Of a stretch of DNA of 64,000 nucleotides, positions 33,301-46,210 are shown in pieces. The stretch spans positions 496,001 to 560,000 of the forward strand of contig JAWPGT010000002.1 in the NCBI GenBank assembly GCA_034638255.1. The letters are read 5' to 3'. The translations under genes and the position numbers were made by a program. The notes under the pieces are model-generated. The model searched no databases. It worked only from the letters and a program-made list of their open reading frames with translations, and was not told where the DNA came from. The stretch comes from Coprinus comatus (Eukaryota; Basidiomycota; Agaricomycetes; Agaricales; Agaricaceae). Every line of letters starts with the position of its first letter. Positions within the stretch are counted from its first letter, which is position 1.

Positions 33301-36300
33301 CGGATAGAAGCCATTGCCTCAACCACACGAGGAGCACGATTCGATCCAACCGAAGCTATGAGGGGACCCCAACGATTAGGAAGAAGTTTGTTAGACCCGC
33401 CGTCACTGGCTTTGCCTCTCCTCGTCCAAGTTGCTCAGCAGAGGCAGGCTTGTGTATATAAAGCGCAAGATGCTCATCTCAAGTCTTTGGCTGGTTTATT
33501 TGATGCCGTACGGGAAATTTACTCAGCCATTCTTCATTCAATATTAATCTCGACGTATGCTAGACCCACGGAGTAATGCTGCAGTACCTGGAATTGCTCA
33601 CGTCCCCAAACGTCATTTCACCTGAAGTATACGCGACAAACGTGTTGCCTTCGTTGGCAGAGCTCGGTCAAAAGTATGGAGTCTGTGCGCCAATTTGTAT
33701 GCAAATATTCCGACCTGTTTGGCAGACGACATTGCTCGTAGGTTGCCTTTTCTTTCTCTTAAAACGTCATTTCTGATTAGTTACCAGAAACATGCTTTAC
33801 TCGTGGCGGACCAAGAGCGAGCTGCTGCTGAAGAAGCGGAAAAACGGCTGAAGGCTGCACTCACGGCCAAGCGAGAGCCTTCTGCCACTTCCCGTGTTGC
33901 ATCGCCTGCTTTAGGAACATTAAACACACCCGACTCAAATGTAGAAATGAAGAATACCACGGGACCTGTGCTTATGGAAGGTGTTACCACCGAAGAGTCT
34001 GAGGCCAAAGGAGAGGTTTCGTCACCTGAGGTATGTTTGTTTTCTTTTTGTTATATGGAGTATGTCTTCTAACACCCTTGTAGAGTCCATGGCTTCCACA
34101 ATTGGCCCAGTACTTTGACGACGTTAAGCAAATTTTACCTGCGAGTGCAATCGATGTAATAGGGTAAATCCACCCTTGGCTCGCTACTCGTACACGTCGA
34201 CTAACTTTATATATATATTAGCCCTGGCTTTTACCTCACTTTTTGGCAGCTTTCTATGTATGATTTGGCCCCGCCTGTGGCAAGATATGCAGAAGAGAGT
34301 TCAAATTTGCGTGTTTTGAGTAAGCAAGAAGACGCTAAATACATTGCTGCGGATCGTTCGTCAGACCGCACAAAGCGATCACTAGCAGCAACGCACAGAC
34401 AACGTCGGGACCGATACAACACGTTCGCGAACCTCTTGTCCGATGAGCTTAAGGATCAAAGTGCTTCACGGTCCTTTACTATCAAACGCCTTGCACGAGA
34501 GAAGGCTCATTGGTTTGCCCATGGTATGTTATATGTGGATTTTATAGCAGAGGTGACAGGTTTAACGGTTGGATCTCTAGTTTTCCCAGGCCCAAAAACG
34601 GCTTTGATAGCCTCAGCTATCATTGAACACTGCATACAACCTCGTTGCCTTCTTTCACCAATGGATGCCGATTTTTGTGCCCAATTTATCAAAGTGCTGC
34701 ATGTGATGGGAACGCCAGGCTTCCATACTTTAGCCATGTATGATAAGGTCGGTTACACCCTGTGTGATTTGAACCAAGCCTTATATTGTTTTAGATACTT
34801 GGCGACCATGTCAAGGTTGTGCTATTCTCCTGTAGCGAATGCGAGGCTCGAAATTACGGTAAGTTCACAATTGTCCGCAAATCAACCCAGTTCTAATACG
34901 ATATTCAGGTCGCTTCTTGCGCGGTATTCTGACCGATTTACACCACTGGTTTAGAAATAAACAGTCGTTTGAACAGGATAACCAGTCTACCAGTAATGGA
35001 CAAGTAGTGCAGCATCGTGGATTCCAACGGAGCTTATCCAACAAAGGCCAGCAGGAAGTTCTAGTGCACGACCGCTTGTTGACAGTTGTCCGCAAATGGC
35101 ATCGAAAGCTGGGCAAAGTAATTTCCCTTCTCTTAGAAGACGATCCATTGAATCTAAAATCATTTCCCTACAGTCATTCACAGAATGTATACAAACCGAG
35201 GAGTACATGCATGTCTACAACGCGATCATTGTTCTTAAAGAAATTCTTCCTGTGTTCCCCCTCGCAATCATCTCTGATGCTGGTCCGTCCATTGATAGTG
35301 CTATAGACCAGTTATTGGAGAATGAAACACGCGGTGATCTCAAGATTCTTGGGAAGGCGTAAGCTAGGATAGTTGTTTGAACAAGATATTGAACTAACCC
35401 TTGTGACAGTTACTCCGCCGGTCTTAAAAAGAGGCATAATTTCTGGGCTCCGCCAAAAACTTCTGCAAAGGTACATCGCCGACCACCACACTATAGTCAT
35501 TTTTCTCGCTAACTTGTGATTTCATAGGCCAATGGAACAGTTCTCCAAAGACCTGGTACACACACCCCTCAACTCATACCAGAAAGACCACGTAATCTTC
35601 CAACTGGACCTCAAGCGTTCTCTGGGTCAAACAATGCCGTTACTCGTGCTGTTTCAGCACCTGGACCTTCAACACCTTCAGGACCGCGCTCTGCAACACA
35701 GGCTCCTACACAACCACAACCTTTAATGAATGGCCAGCCGGAGAAGCCATCCGATGCTAATCAACCTCCTATCCAGCCTACGTCAAAAATACCTATTGAA
35801 AAGTATGTTCTATACATCAACAACTTGCAACGGTCTTCTGATAAATTGTAGCATCCCTAGGCCCGAAGTTGTTCGACGAATTCGTACGGAGGGTATTCGT
35901 GATTCACCACGACCAAGTCCTGTGCCATCTGCTCCATTGAGATCGGATGCACCTCCATATGAACCTCGAAACGTTCCAACGCCTCCTCCCCGTAATCAAG
36001 AAACCGTGCCCCTACCTTCAGGCCCTGCGTCAGGTGGTCGCCGTAGTCCCGCTGTACATCCTGACATGTCTCGATCAAACCTGCACCCCCGAGAAAATAT
36101 TCTCTCGAACCTAGGACATCAAGAATTACACCGACCAAATCGTCCAGGGGATGATAGATCGCGCATGGAATCGGTTATGCCTCCTCCCTCCGTACCGAGC
36201 CAGAAAGCTATTGCACAAGAACTTCGTGATAGTGCAAGGCTGACAGCACCTCGTCTCGAGAGGGTTGATTCCCAAGCTCATAACGGAGCGAGTGTACCTT

Positions 36301-37672
36301 CACCACGACACCGATCACCCTCACCTATGAGCCGTCCAGGAACCCGAAACACAAGCAATGATAGTAGAGGGAGTGGTGGACGGAATCGTCAAGATGACGG
36401 TCGACGTGGAGAACGAGACGAGAACCGCGAAATGGGAGGGTCAACTCTGACAAGAAGAGACAGCCTTACCCATACCAGGAGTGAACGAAGTGGAAGAGAT
36501 CGGAGAGACAGGGACGATCGAGATGATAGAGATAGAGATAGAGACAGAGGAAGAGACAGACATGGACATAGTGATCGAGACAGAGAAAAGGACAAAGAGA
36601 GGGATAGAGAGCGAGACAGGGAGAGGGAGAGGGACCGTGATCGCCATCGGCGAGACGAGAAGGACCGCGATAGGGATCGCAAAGAGTCTCGCACTCAAGC
36701 CGCTGGTACTAATGCACCAGTCAACGATGATCGTAACCTACCCGCTCGTCCTGAGGCTTCCAGACGGCGCGGTGATGGTAGCTCGGAAGAGGCGTTAGGA
36801 AAACGACGTCGCCCAGCCGAGGATGATGTAAGTCGGTTATTAAGTTGCTTAAGTACAAAATTCTAATTTCCTTCGATAGCCTGAGCGGGGATCCAAACGT
36901 AGCTCTCGTAAGGATTCTCATCGCGAGGACCGCAGTCGGCGTCCCGCCGAGAAGGATGATCGCGCAAGGGATTCGGATCGAAAGCGAAAGGAACGTGACG
37001 CACATGAAGGCGACAACCGACCACCTTTGCCAGATAAGGTTTGTACCGGTTACATGTATCTCAGCGTGTTATTGACTAATTTTAATATAGCCTGCTGCCG
37101 AGAAAAAGATTCCAGAAGGACCAGCAAAGGCCCCTCCTGCGGGTGCCCCTTCTGCGCCGAGGGCAATGGCCATTGATCGCAGTAAAGGTGATATTAATGC
37201 AGGACGTGACCGTCATCGGGATGGTCGTGAACAGCCCAAGGGACCCCCACCAAACGCACCCACTGCACCAGATCCTTTGCGTGCGGCTAACAGTCTCCGC
37301 GCAAGGCTCAGTGAAAAGGATTTATCTCTTTCGCACCCCCCTCCTCAGGCACCGAGTGGCTATCGACCCGATGGTCCATCTAATCGACGAGACGACGACC
37401 GTGACGGTAATGCAAGAAAGCGTACAGCTTCAGGTTCGTACTTTGTCAAGAACCTCGAATTCGTAAATCAATTATATATATTCTTAGATCGCGATAAAGA
37501 TGCACATGAATCACTGACGGGCCCTGGTGATATCAACCAACAAGCAAAACGTCCTCGCATCAACCGAAATCGATATAATCAAGGCCCAAATAATAATTCA
37601 CATGGACTAGCGCGCAAACTTCTACCAATTGACCCCTCAGCTGGAGACAAGAGTCGAGGAAGACAAGATTAA
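30351..37672 (+). CDS. THO2: THO complex subunit 2 (Tho2/THOC2)
   Basis: The THO complex couples transcription with mRNP assembly and export in the nucleus and limits R-loops. The gene starts MDVIDDVRRCVATWTKGG (exon 1 30351-30415, exon 2 30445-30859) and has many short introns; the product is roughly 2,000 residues. Signature stretches: ISPESCRERLDIGVLANVG, GLFYKQNKFNLLREQSEGYS, GYFDLDPNRALDVILDV, then YGEWKTSIYQNHPELK and HNTIDGLAGPVAKLAHSNP. The conserved Tho2 C-terminal domain is at 34230-35370: YLTFWQLSMYDL, KRLAREKAHWFAHG, FPGPKTALIASAIIEHC and KWHRKLGK/SFTECIQTEEYM across an intron (35118-35179). The last about 550 residues are disordered, with an Arg/Asp/Glu alternating tract at 36490-36690. 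It is the largest gene here. Confidence 0.93.
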
Positions 37673-37814
37673 CTTTAGTACGACACAGCATATATTATCT
37701 TTAGCATTGTACTTTCTTTCCGTATATCTAATGCCATATTTATGGGCATGAAACAAAATTACCTGGGTACGATAAATACTTTGGGTAAATTAAACATATC
37801 TAAGATGAGGCATA

Positions 37815-38896
37815 TTACCGGCCCTTGATGAGGGTGAGGAACTCTTCACGAGTCTTTTGCTGTGTGCGGAAACATCCAAGCATGCAGGACGTAGTTGTAA
37901 TTGCACCTGGCTTTTGGACACCACGCATAGTCATACACATGTGGCTATTTGAAACAAAATCAACGCTGGATAATGAAAGAAAACACGAGACATACGTGGC
38001 TTCCATCACAACAGCAACGCCTCGAGGTTTAATGGCCTCTTGCACAGCGATTGCAATCTGTTTCGTGAGTCGTTCTTGTACTTGGAGGCGTCGACTGAAG
38101 GTTTCAGCAATACGCGCAAGTTTTGAGATACCCAACACCAACTGGTTGGGAATATATGCGATCGCGATCTATAATGTCAAATACTAATGAAATGCAAGTG
38201 TGATGTTTCAAATTGCTTTGACGCACTTTTCCGGTAAAAGGCACGAGATGATGTTCACAAAGGCTGGAGATCTCAATGTCTCTGACTAATACCATCTCGT
38301 CGTGGTCTTCGGCGAATATAGCATCGTTAATCACGTCTGTTAATTTTTGCTGTTTAAGAGGTTGGTTTCTGGGTAGCAATGATGAATACCAGCAAGACGT
38401 TCCTCATAGCCTCTAGTCATCCACATTAATGCCTGAGCATAGCGCTCAGGTGTACGTAGTAGGCCTTCTCGGTCGGGATCTTCACCAATACATTCGAGGA
38501 TGGTGCGGACGGCTGAAGCCATTTTACGTTCCCGGACGAGACGCTCAGCAGGGGTGGCATTCAAACGAGAGACGGTTGATTTGGCTAGTAACAATGAGCA
38601 GGTACGACAAGATTAAAGGGGTAGATGTGCCAACCTGGCCATCCTAGGCCATTGGGATCCGGCACTAGTTCTCCCAGACGTCGCAGGGACGTGCCAGCAT
38701 CTGTCTGGTGGGATGGTGAGTTGACGCCAGATTGCCTGAACCCATAGCCGTCACGAGAATGAGGGGTGCGTGGGTATTGGATCTGCTGTTCTTCTTCTGC
38801 TTCTTGGGTGGCAGGGAGTTGAGCCTCCTGCTGGACTTGGAGCTTCTGGAGAGTGTCTGAGAGCTTTTCAGCGTTTGAGGCGTCGTTGGTGGACAT
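37815..38896 (-). CDS. FOL2: GTP cyclohydrolase I
   Basis: Converts GTP to 7,8-dihydroneopterin triphosphate, the first step of folate and pterin synthesis. The N-terminal about 85 residues ([12 protein letters not shown] onward) are disordered and Gln/Glu-rich. The catalytic core runs [30 protein letters not shown] (quoted in part: [17 protein letters not shown]), [15 protein letters not shown] with the zinc Cys and His, [36 protein letters not shown], and [14 protein letters not shown] then TSCMLGCFR with the second zinc Cys. Introns fall after [12 protein letters not shown] and VVMEAT. The enzyme is a cytosolic homodecamer. Convergent with THO2; divergent from the ABC gene. Confidence 0.95.
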
Positions 38897-39210
38897 GGGG
38901 TAGCAGGCAGAACCGAGTCAGAATGGGTAGGAGTCTATATACGTCTGGGGATGGAAAATCACCCTGAAATCGGTTTGGAGATCGCGCAGCACGTGCTTTG
39001 GGACCCGATCCAAGTGATGATTCCATAAATGGCAAAAGGTTGGCGGGGTGACGGAAAAGGAAAGAGTGGAACCGACTTTTGGGTCGGTTTCGCCTTATAA
39101 GCTTAATTCCTGTGCACCTTGGATGAGCTCCCCAGCACTGCAATCATACGGATATGAAAGACCGCCGGATTCATATATAACCTCCCCTGCGACCTGCTCA
39201 CCGGTCCACC

Positions 39211-41959
39211 ATGCATCAACCGTCCTCTTGCTGTTCATGCCACACTCTCCCAGACAAATGTATATCCTTCCCCGCTCACCTCTTTTTCCATCCTCGCCAT
39301 ATGCGCGACTCTAAGAACAAGCAACTCCACCCCAACTTCCTCCAGGACTCGGTCTACGACGCCTGGCTAGCTTCCAGGAGGATTCCTGGTCAAATAGATT
39401 CCCTGCTGGTCCCAGGCGCACAGCGTAGACTCAGCCCAGAAAACACTAGACTCGCTCTGTTTGTCACCAAACACTACAGCTATGCCTTTGTGCGTCAGCC
39501 AAAGTCCAGCCAATTCTCTCGTGTCGTCTGACCAGTTTTCGCCTCCTCAGCTAAAGTCCTTGTGGTGCCTCAATCCACTCAGAACCACTCTTATGATCAC
39601 TCTCAACGTAGCAAGGAGTCTTTTCCCAGCTCTAAGGGGTTACTCTCAAGTAAGTCTCTCTTTCCTCCGTGGTCCACCCACCTTACCATATTTTTCAGGC
39701 TCTGATCGTTGACGAGGTTTGGCATTTTACTGATCGGCATTTCTCGTGCTAATAATATGATTTACAGCTCTATACCTTGATTGCATCAGACGCCTTCACA
39801 TGGTCGCGACTTCTATATCTCATATTTATGGAGGTCTCTCGCAGAGTCTTAGAAAGTTCTCTTGAGTCAATAGCGTCAGTATTCCTTGACCCGCTTGAAA
39901 AAAAAAAAATACAACTTACGCGCCTTTAGGAATTCTAATGAGAAGGTTGTTCTGGAATCTGCCAGGTTCTATATTGAATACAAACAGATGGAACACCGAG
40001 TTCGGCTTGACGTTCCTACATTGACAGACCCCGTCGTACGCGATCTTTTGCAGGAGTCTGAACTTTTTTCTCGATCGTTCAGTGGAGCAGGGTTTGGATT
40101 CGTCTCACCACTAGACTTCCTGCAAATTATCTCCCTCGCAACCGAAATCCTGTCACATATATTTCTTATTGTCTCTCTCACACACGCTGCTTCACACCTT
40201 GGGATCCTTCTTCTCTCGATTCTTTCCGCCCTCCTCCCAATCATAGTCTCATGGTACCAGACACCAGGAACTACTCCCGATGTATGTGCAACTACCAAGG
40301 AAGCCCGAGCCACAGACCGTTTAGAGAAAATGCGGAGCCTCGCATATAGTGACTCCTACCGACCTGAAATAGCTTTATTCGGCCTTGGGGAATGGATACT
40401 AAAATCCTGGTCTGGTGCAAGAAAAATCATACATGATGCCGAAGAGATGCGACCCAACAATACGTCATACTTGGGACAATATAATTTAACAGAACTAATT
40501 TATGCCATACAGAATGTGGGTCTATTTCCCAACTCGTATTATCAATTTTCGCTCATTCCCCTATCTATAGATACCGATGCTCTTTCTTTTACGGAGTCCA
40601 AATGTTTGTTTAGGTTCAATAACGGTGTACCGAAGCTCGATCCAGGCGATCATATACTCGACACGGAGTCTCATCACCACAACTCAGATGGCCTTTCAAG
40701 GAATATTTCTGATGTCTGCCTTTTGTGCAAGTCTCGAGCTTCGACCAAAACTGCAACCTGAGCCACAAGATGTAATCCAGTACGAGAAGCGATCGGGCGG
40801 AGTTAGCATCGATGTCAAGTGTGTATACTGGTTGTCCCATCATGACTGTTATATTCACACATACATATCACATTAGGGGTTTGACGTTTACATACCCAGG
40901 ATCAATTGAACCTGCGCTCAAGAACATCACTTTCTCGTTAAAAGAAGGTGAAACTCTCGCTATTGTAGGACTTAATGGATCAGGTACGCATTGTTCCATA
41001 TAGTAAAAAATACCCAAACGCCCATAAACCATTCATTAAATCTATACATAGGCAAATCAACACTGGCCAAAATCCTTCTTCGGATTTTTGATTTTGATAA
41101 AGGATCCCTCCGTGTCAACGACGTTGACATCAGATCGTATGATCCTTCAGATTACCATAAACATACAAGTGTTGTGTTTCAAAATTTTTCAAAATTTAAC
41201 TCAACAGTGAAAGAAAACGTTGGCTTCGGAAACGTTAACAAGATTGGTTATATGCCTGCCATCACGCAAGCTATCCATCTTGCCGAGGCCGACGGACTTG
41301 TCGATTCCCTGCCCAAGGGTCTAAAGACAGTGTTGGAAACACCTGGGTTCGATTCAATACCCTATCCTGGAATGATGGGTTACAACCATCAGCAAAGGCA
41401 CGGTTTGTCAGGTGGAGAAGTGGGTCCTAATTCATCCAATACTTTGTTGTTTGACTTTTTAAAACTCACACAAATTCTATTTTTAGTGGCAACGAGTGGC
41501 AATTGCCCGAGCATTTATGCGAGCTACTGAACCTGGTGTTGATCTCTTAGTCTTTGACGAACCGGTATGTGCACTTCCTTGATATTCAAAATGACCTAAA
41601 ATTCAACACACACCACTTTTCTCATTTTTGTAACATATAGACATCATCACTAGATGCCCATGCTCAGACACAAATATTTGATACTATCACCAAGATCTCT
41701 AGATCACCAACAGGAGAGCGACAGAAGACCGTTGTTTTTATTACACATCGACTATCAACCGCTAGACGCGCGGACAAAGTGGCCATGATGGAGAATGGGG
41801 TAAGTCCTGTCCGGTGTTTGCACCTCCCCGTTTACTTAGGTATTCATACTAAAATGGCCTTTACCTTTTTTTTAATAGACAATAACCGAGTTTGGTTCAC
41901 ACACAGAGTTACTTGCGCAGAATGGCTCTTATGCTGCTTTATACAATGCGTCTATCTAA
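39211..41959 (+). CDS. ABC half-transporter (one membrane domain plus one ATPase domain), fungal divergent type
   Basis: The C-terminal ATPase is complete: GLTFTYPG A-loop, Walker A VGLNGSGKST split by an intron, Q-loop VVFQNFSKF, signature GLSGGEWQRVAIARAF, Walker B DLLVFDEP, D-loop TSSLDA and switch His VVFITHRLS, ending ITEFGSHTELLAQNGSYAAL. The signature is LSGGE rather than LSGGQ. The N-terminal half has about six weak membrane spans (MITLNVARSLFPAL, IISLATEILSHIFLIVSL, LGILLLSILSALLPIIVSW, then MAFQGIFLMSAFCASL) and helices such as YKQMEHRVRLDVPTLTDP, which I have seen in a poorly studied basidiomycete ABC group. Start is uncertain: 39211 (good Kozak context) or 39301. Substrate unknown. 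Confidence 0.8.
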
Positions 41960-42243
41960 AACAACAACTTTTCCTTCCTCCCGTCTCTCTCATATTACCC
42001 TTTCAATGCGCTTCAATTATTATTATACCACAATTTAGAATTCAACACAACCACCCCTAAATGTATCTCTAGTTTACTTCGCTCTATCTAGTGTATTTCG
42101 CTATTAACTGCTTCACCATTTTATCCGTCCTTCATTCGATTTTAGTGTCTAGATGTTTTATTTGTTTCTCAAGAGAATATATACAACCATTTAAATTCAA
42201 TGTTCGGAGATGAGAAAGAAAGAAAGCGTTAAAATAAGATTTC
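41960..42243. other. Short 3'-3' intergenic region
   Basis: Separates the convergent ABC and PHO81-like genes. Pyrimidine-rich and AT-rich; nothing coding seen. Confidence 0.4.
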
Positions 42244-45200
42244 TTAAATGAGTTCGTTCGTCGCCGAATGATCAATGAAGGTAGTCGAATTGCTGGAGAT
42301 AAAAACATCGATAGGGTTCTGTTCCACTTCCGAACTCTGAGTGAGTAATGAAATATCGGTCGGATTTCCATGTACGCCGACTAGAAGCCCGGAGTTATGC
42401 ATTGCATCAATGAGAGAAGGGACTTGATACTATTATAAATAAAGGTAAAATAAGAAGGTATTCTTGTCTTCTTAATCAAAGTTGAGAGAGGAGATTCTTA
42501 CCAAGAGTTCAGCATTAACGAAGACACCGAGGAGGTTATTCTCTTTCGCAAATTCTACCGCGGCACCGACGCTATTCAATCGGTCATCATTCTCATCTAC
42601 CATCTCATAGCTGAATGTCCGTAGGTGTACATTACTCTTCCCACACGCCATAGAGAAGAACACCGGGTCTAAGAATTAAAGACAAGTGAGCGAACTTGCG
42701 GGGTTTTTTTTAGAACTTCCCGGACTTACAGTTTGGCTGTTTCCAGTTTAGTGCGACACATATATTTGGGTTAAATGAACTGAAGACGATTTGGCTTCGG
42801 GTGGATAACGTTGAGTTATCGAATATATCACGAAGCACCGCGTCTACTGCTGTGTTGAGGTCAAGTCGACGGATACTTGGATATGCACTGGAATTTTCCG
42901 AGGCTAGGGCAAGATCTATACAAATGTTAGTCTGAGTGGGTAGGACCTGTTACAGTACGACTATTAGCTAATGAAGAAAAGTGCGATGAATAGTATACCT
43001 TCCAGAGGTCATTCAGTGGTATCATGAGTGACGGAATTACAGTGGGCCTGTCAATCGATCGTATGTGACTTGTCCAAGCACCTAGATCCCTACCCAAACG
43101 CGCAGCAACTTCTTGGAACTGGGCGAGTGTTATATCACTAACACCCAGATCAAATCCAGTTCCATCCAATATCCAATCCAAACAGACGACAGGTTTTAGA
43201 TCCCGAGTTACCTGCACCATAACGCAAAGATATTGACCATGTAATGAAGTAACTGGAAGATTTTGATGCCCATCAAGTGCCAATCCTTGTGCAGGGGAAG
43301 TTTGTGCAGAACCTATTCGGCTAGGTCTAGTGTTAGGAGGGGCCAGAAGACCAGTGCGATTTCGCGGTGTTGCATGCAGGGCGGTGGACTTCCAGTAAGT
43401 TTCAACGCCTCCCCCAATCTCGAGGCGGACTCCTTGGAAAGGGGTTATGATGTTCATGGAGAAATCAACCTGGAGATGGTAAGCCGAGGAATGCTATATA
43501 CTGGAAGAATATCACACTGACCTCACCAACGACATGAAGCTGTGTGTCGAGTATTGGTAATGTGTACTCGTGAGTTCCAGAAGCCCATTTACGAAGTGCG
43601 GAAGGTAAAGCGATTGCTCTACCAATTGTCTTGGTTCCAAAGTTGGGATAGATTGAGAATTCAAGTGAGAGGGAGTCTAACGAATGTACTTGGAACGTAA
43701 ATGATTCATGCCCATTCTTTTGTGGAAGTGATATGCTGTATGGTGCAGATATGATCTGTGGGCTTGTTGTAGTCATGACCAGTTTCAAGGGCGTTGAGGC
43801 AACCAGATATTCATCTTTGAACATGGGGCTGATGAGTCGATGGTGTAACCGGACACCTTGTATATTCGGATTCTTTGAGGAATGTCCTATAGTAATCTGG
43901 ACAAGACTGGTCCTGTCCAAGAAATTGTGGCCATATACACGATGCGGCATGGCGGGAGGAGGGAGCGATAGCGAGGGTATAAGGTCCATTTCAGAGTCAT
44001 TAGGCATCACCTCGAGGGCAGGTGAGTAGTCTCTGGTTATATTATTTGCTTGAGAAGCAGATGTAGTTCGGACAGCAGCCAATAACAATGTAAGGCTGTC
44101 ATGATGTCCGTACCATGCTGCATAATGGGCAGCCGTTTGGCCAAGTTCATCTTTGGTATGTGGTGTACTTCCTGCTTCCAGTAGAACTCGCACGCATTCT
44201 GTCCGACCATAGCGAGCTGCATGAAATAGAGGTGTCCATTCATGATATTTATCTGGCTTGTCCCACCCCTCCATGTAAAGGAGTAGCTGACATACTTGAT
44301 GGTGTCCTGCTCGCGCTGCTAGATGAATCGGATACTCACCAGTGCTATTTGCCTTGGAGATAGCACCGTGTTGAAGCAATAGGACAACAACCTCTGCATG
44401 TCCTGACTGACTTGCCAGTGATAATGGAATGAGGTCGTCAGACTGGGAAGACGATTGTACCTCCACCTTTCCTTGCTCCAATAATACCTGTACACAATCC
44501 ACATTTCCCTTTAACGTTGCATAAACAAGAGGCGAGTAGTTATCCCGATCTAGGGCATCTGCCGTCGAACCTGCTTGCAATAGTTGCTCGCATATATCTG
44601 GATATCCATTCATGCAGGCATAATGTAGTGCATTTCTTCCATAGACATCGCTTCGATTAACATCAACACCATGCTGTATACACAAACCAATCAAACGAGA
44701 AGCCCCTGCGATGGCAGAGTCATGAAGACATGTCCGACCATTAATATCATCAATAAACTGGAAGTCAAAAGGTGCCGATAGTGTGGATAGAATCAAATCG
44801 GCCAAGTCAGGTGGTGCTTCGATGATTGCATTCCAGAGTATCCGTGCCACATCAGTATGACCGCAGTCCTGTTGCCTAAGACTCTCCGAGAAATGGACGC
44901 AGTTCTGGATTGCTGCCGTATCAGAATTGAGAACCGCCTGGTGGAAATTCTTCTCCAGATCTCGAAGAGGTCCAGAAGGAGGTGCGATGTCCGATAGAAT
45001 TTGCTGAGTGAGGATATCATTTGCCGCGGGTCCTTCGAATTTGAGGCCAGAAGAGAGGTCCATGGGGTTCATTAGGCATGCTGCCACTGTATCAGAAAGT
45101 TCTGATATGAGCTATAGAAGAGAAGGTCTATATGGACACGCAGCCAGATGTTTGAATGTGCGAACCTGGCGATCAAATACTGGTTGCACGTCGACTTGAC

Positions 45201-45936
45201 GTGCTAAATACAATTCTTTTGTTGCAGATGTCGAACGCTTGTCATATTTCTTGAGGATCTTCCGAAAGCCCGTAGCATTTATTTCTACGAAAGACTGTGG
45301 GAAGGCATCCATTCAATATGCATTATGAATGTCCAAAGGCATAGTTCGTACCTGTAATTTCCAGATATCTCGTTCTAATAGCCGGAATCCTTCTTCAACT
45401 GCGCTCCACTCGCTATGAACTTGTGCATTAGTATCAGGGAAACCTCTAGCCGCAGCTGCTCGTCGCTTTGAGAGCAAAGTTTCCATCCTCAGGCGTAGTT
45501 CTGCCTCCTTTTGCAAGTAGAACGCATTTATCTAGGGGCGAGAATTAAGCTATATCTATAAAGAGGTGACGTATTCTATTTAAATACCTTTTCCAGCTCC
45601 CGTTCGAGTTTGAAGAAAAACGCGGCTTTATGCGCCTGGAATCCAGGTCCTCGGTCGCTAACGTTTTCAGGTGCAAGGATAAATGCCCGACCAGTATCGT
45701 CTACGGGAGTCTGTGGAATTGATATCGCGTTCTCTCCAACGCGTGATCCCAAGGCAAGGGCCGCTATCTCCGAGGCAGGGCGATTAGCAGCAAGAGATGA
45801 GATAATTTTTTTGAGAAACTTGTAATCGAGGTAGTAAGGAGACCATCCAGGGACTTGTTGTGCCTGTATCTGCTTTCCAAACTACGAAGAAGGGTGAAAA
45901 GATGAGCGGGGCCGGTGGGAATATGATTACCTTCAT
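42244..45936 (-). CDS. PHO81: PHO81/NUC-2-type regulator: SPX, ankyrin repeats, degenerate GDPD domain
   Basis: In yeast and Neurospora this protein senses phosphate status through inositol pyrophosphates and inhibits the Pho80-Pho85 cyclin-CDK. Exon 1 (45931-45936) is just ATG AAG; spliced, the protein starts MKFGKQIQAQQVPGWSPYYL, the classic SPX start, followed by DYKFLKKIIS and, across an intron, FVEINATGFRKILKKYDKRS with the SPX Lys cluster. Ankyrin repeats follow (DVYGRNALHYACMNGYPDI, GEYPIHLAARAGHHQV, HEWTPLFHAARYGRTECV, LGQTAAHYAAWYGH). The C-terminal domain aligns with glycerophosphodiesterases (YLCVMVQVTRDLKPVVCLDW, SDITLAQF) but lacks the catalytic HRG and the His of the HD pair, as in Pho81 and unlike GDE1. 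About 1,000 residues. Confidence 0.9.
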
Positions 45937-46210
45937 TGTGAGTAGCGCCTAGACGATGCGAAAGCGGACGCAAGGCCAAGGTAGAGGGGCTCGACAGGAA
46001 AGATAACGAGAATGTTTGGAGGATTGTACATCGCGAGATCAAACCTTTTATGCAGAAGCACGGACGTTTTCTTCCTTCTAGCCCACGTGCTGGGCCAGAC
46101 TTATTTCGAAAAGATTTCATTTTCTACAAAACCCAATGTACAACAACTAGCTATCCCTGAGAATCATCTAATATGGCCCTACCAATGGTCTGACGAACGT
46201 GGGTCACATA
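45937..46210. promoter_or_regulatory. PHO81 promoter region with CACGTG
   Basis: A CACGTG lies at 46084-46089, 148 bp before the PHO81 ATG and next to the PEX12 stop. In yeast Pho4 binds CACGTG and activates PHO81. Pho4-type control here is inference; the hexamer is common in this window. Confidence 0.35.

Noticed and set aside
42927..43457. Active glycerophosphodiester phosphodiesterase (GDE1)
   Set aside because: Catalytic HRG and HD residues are missing; Pho81-type degenerate domain fits better.
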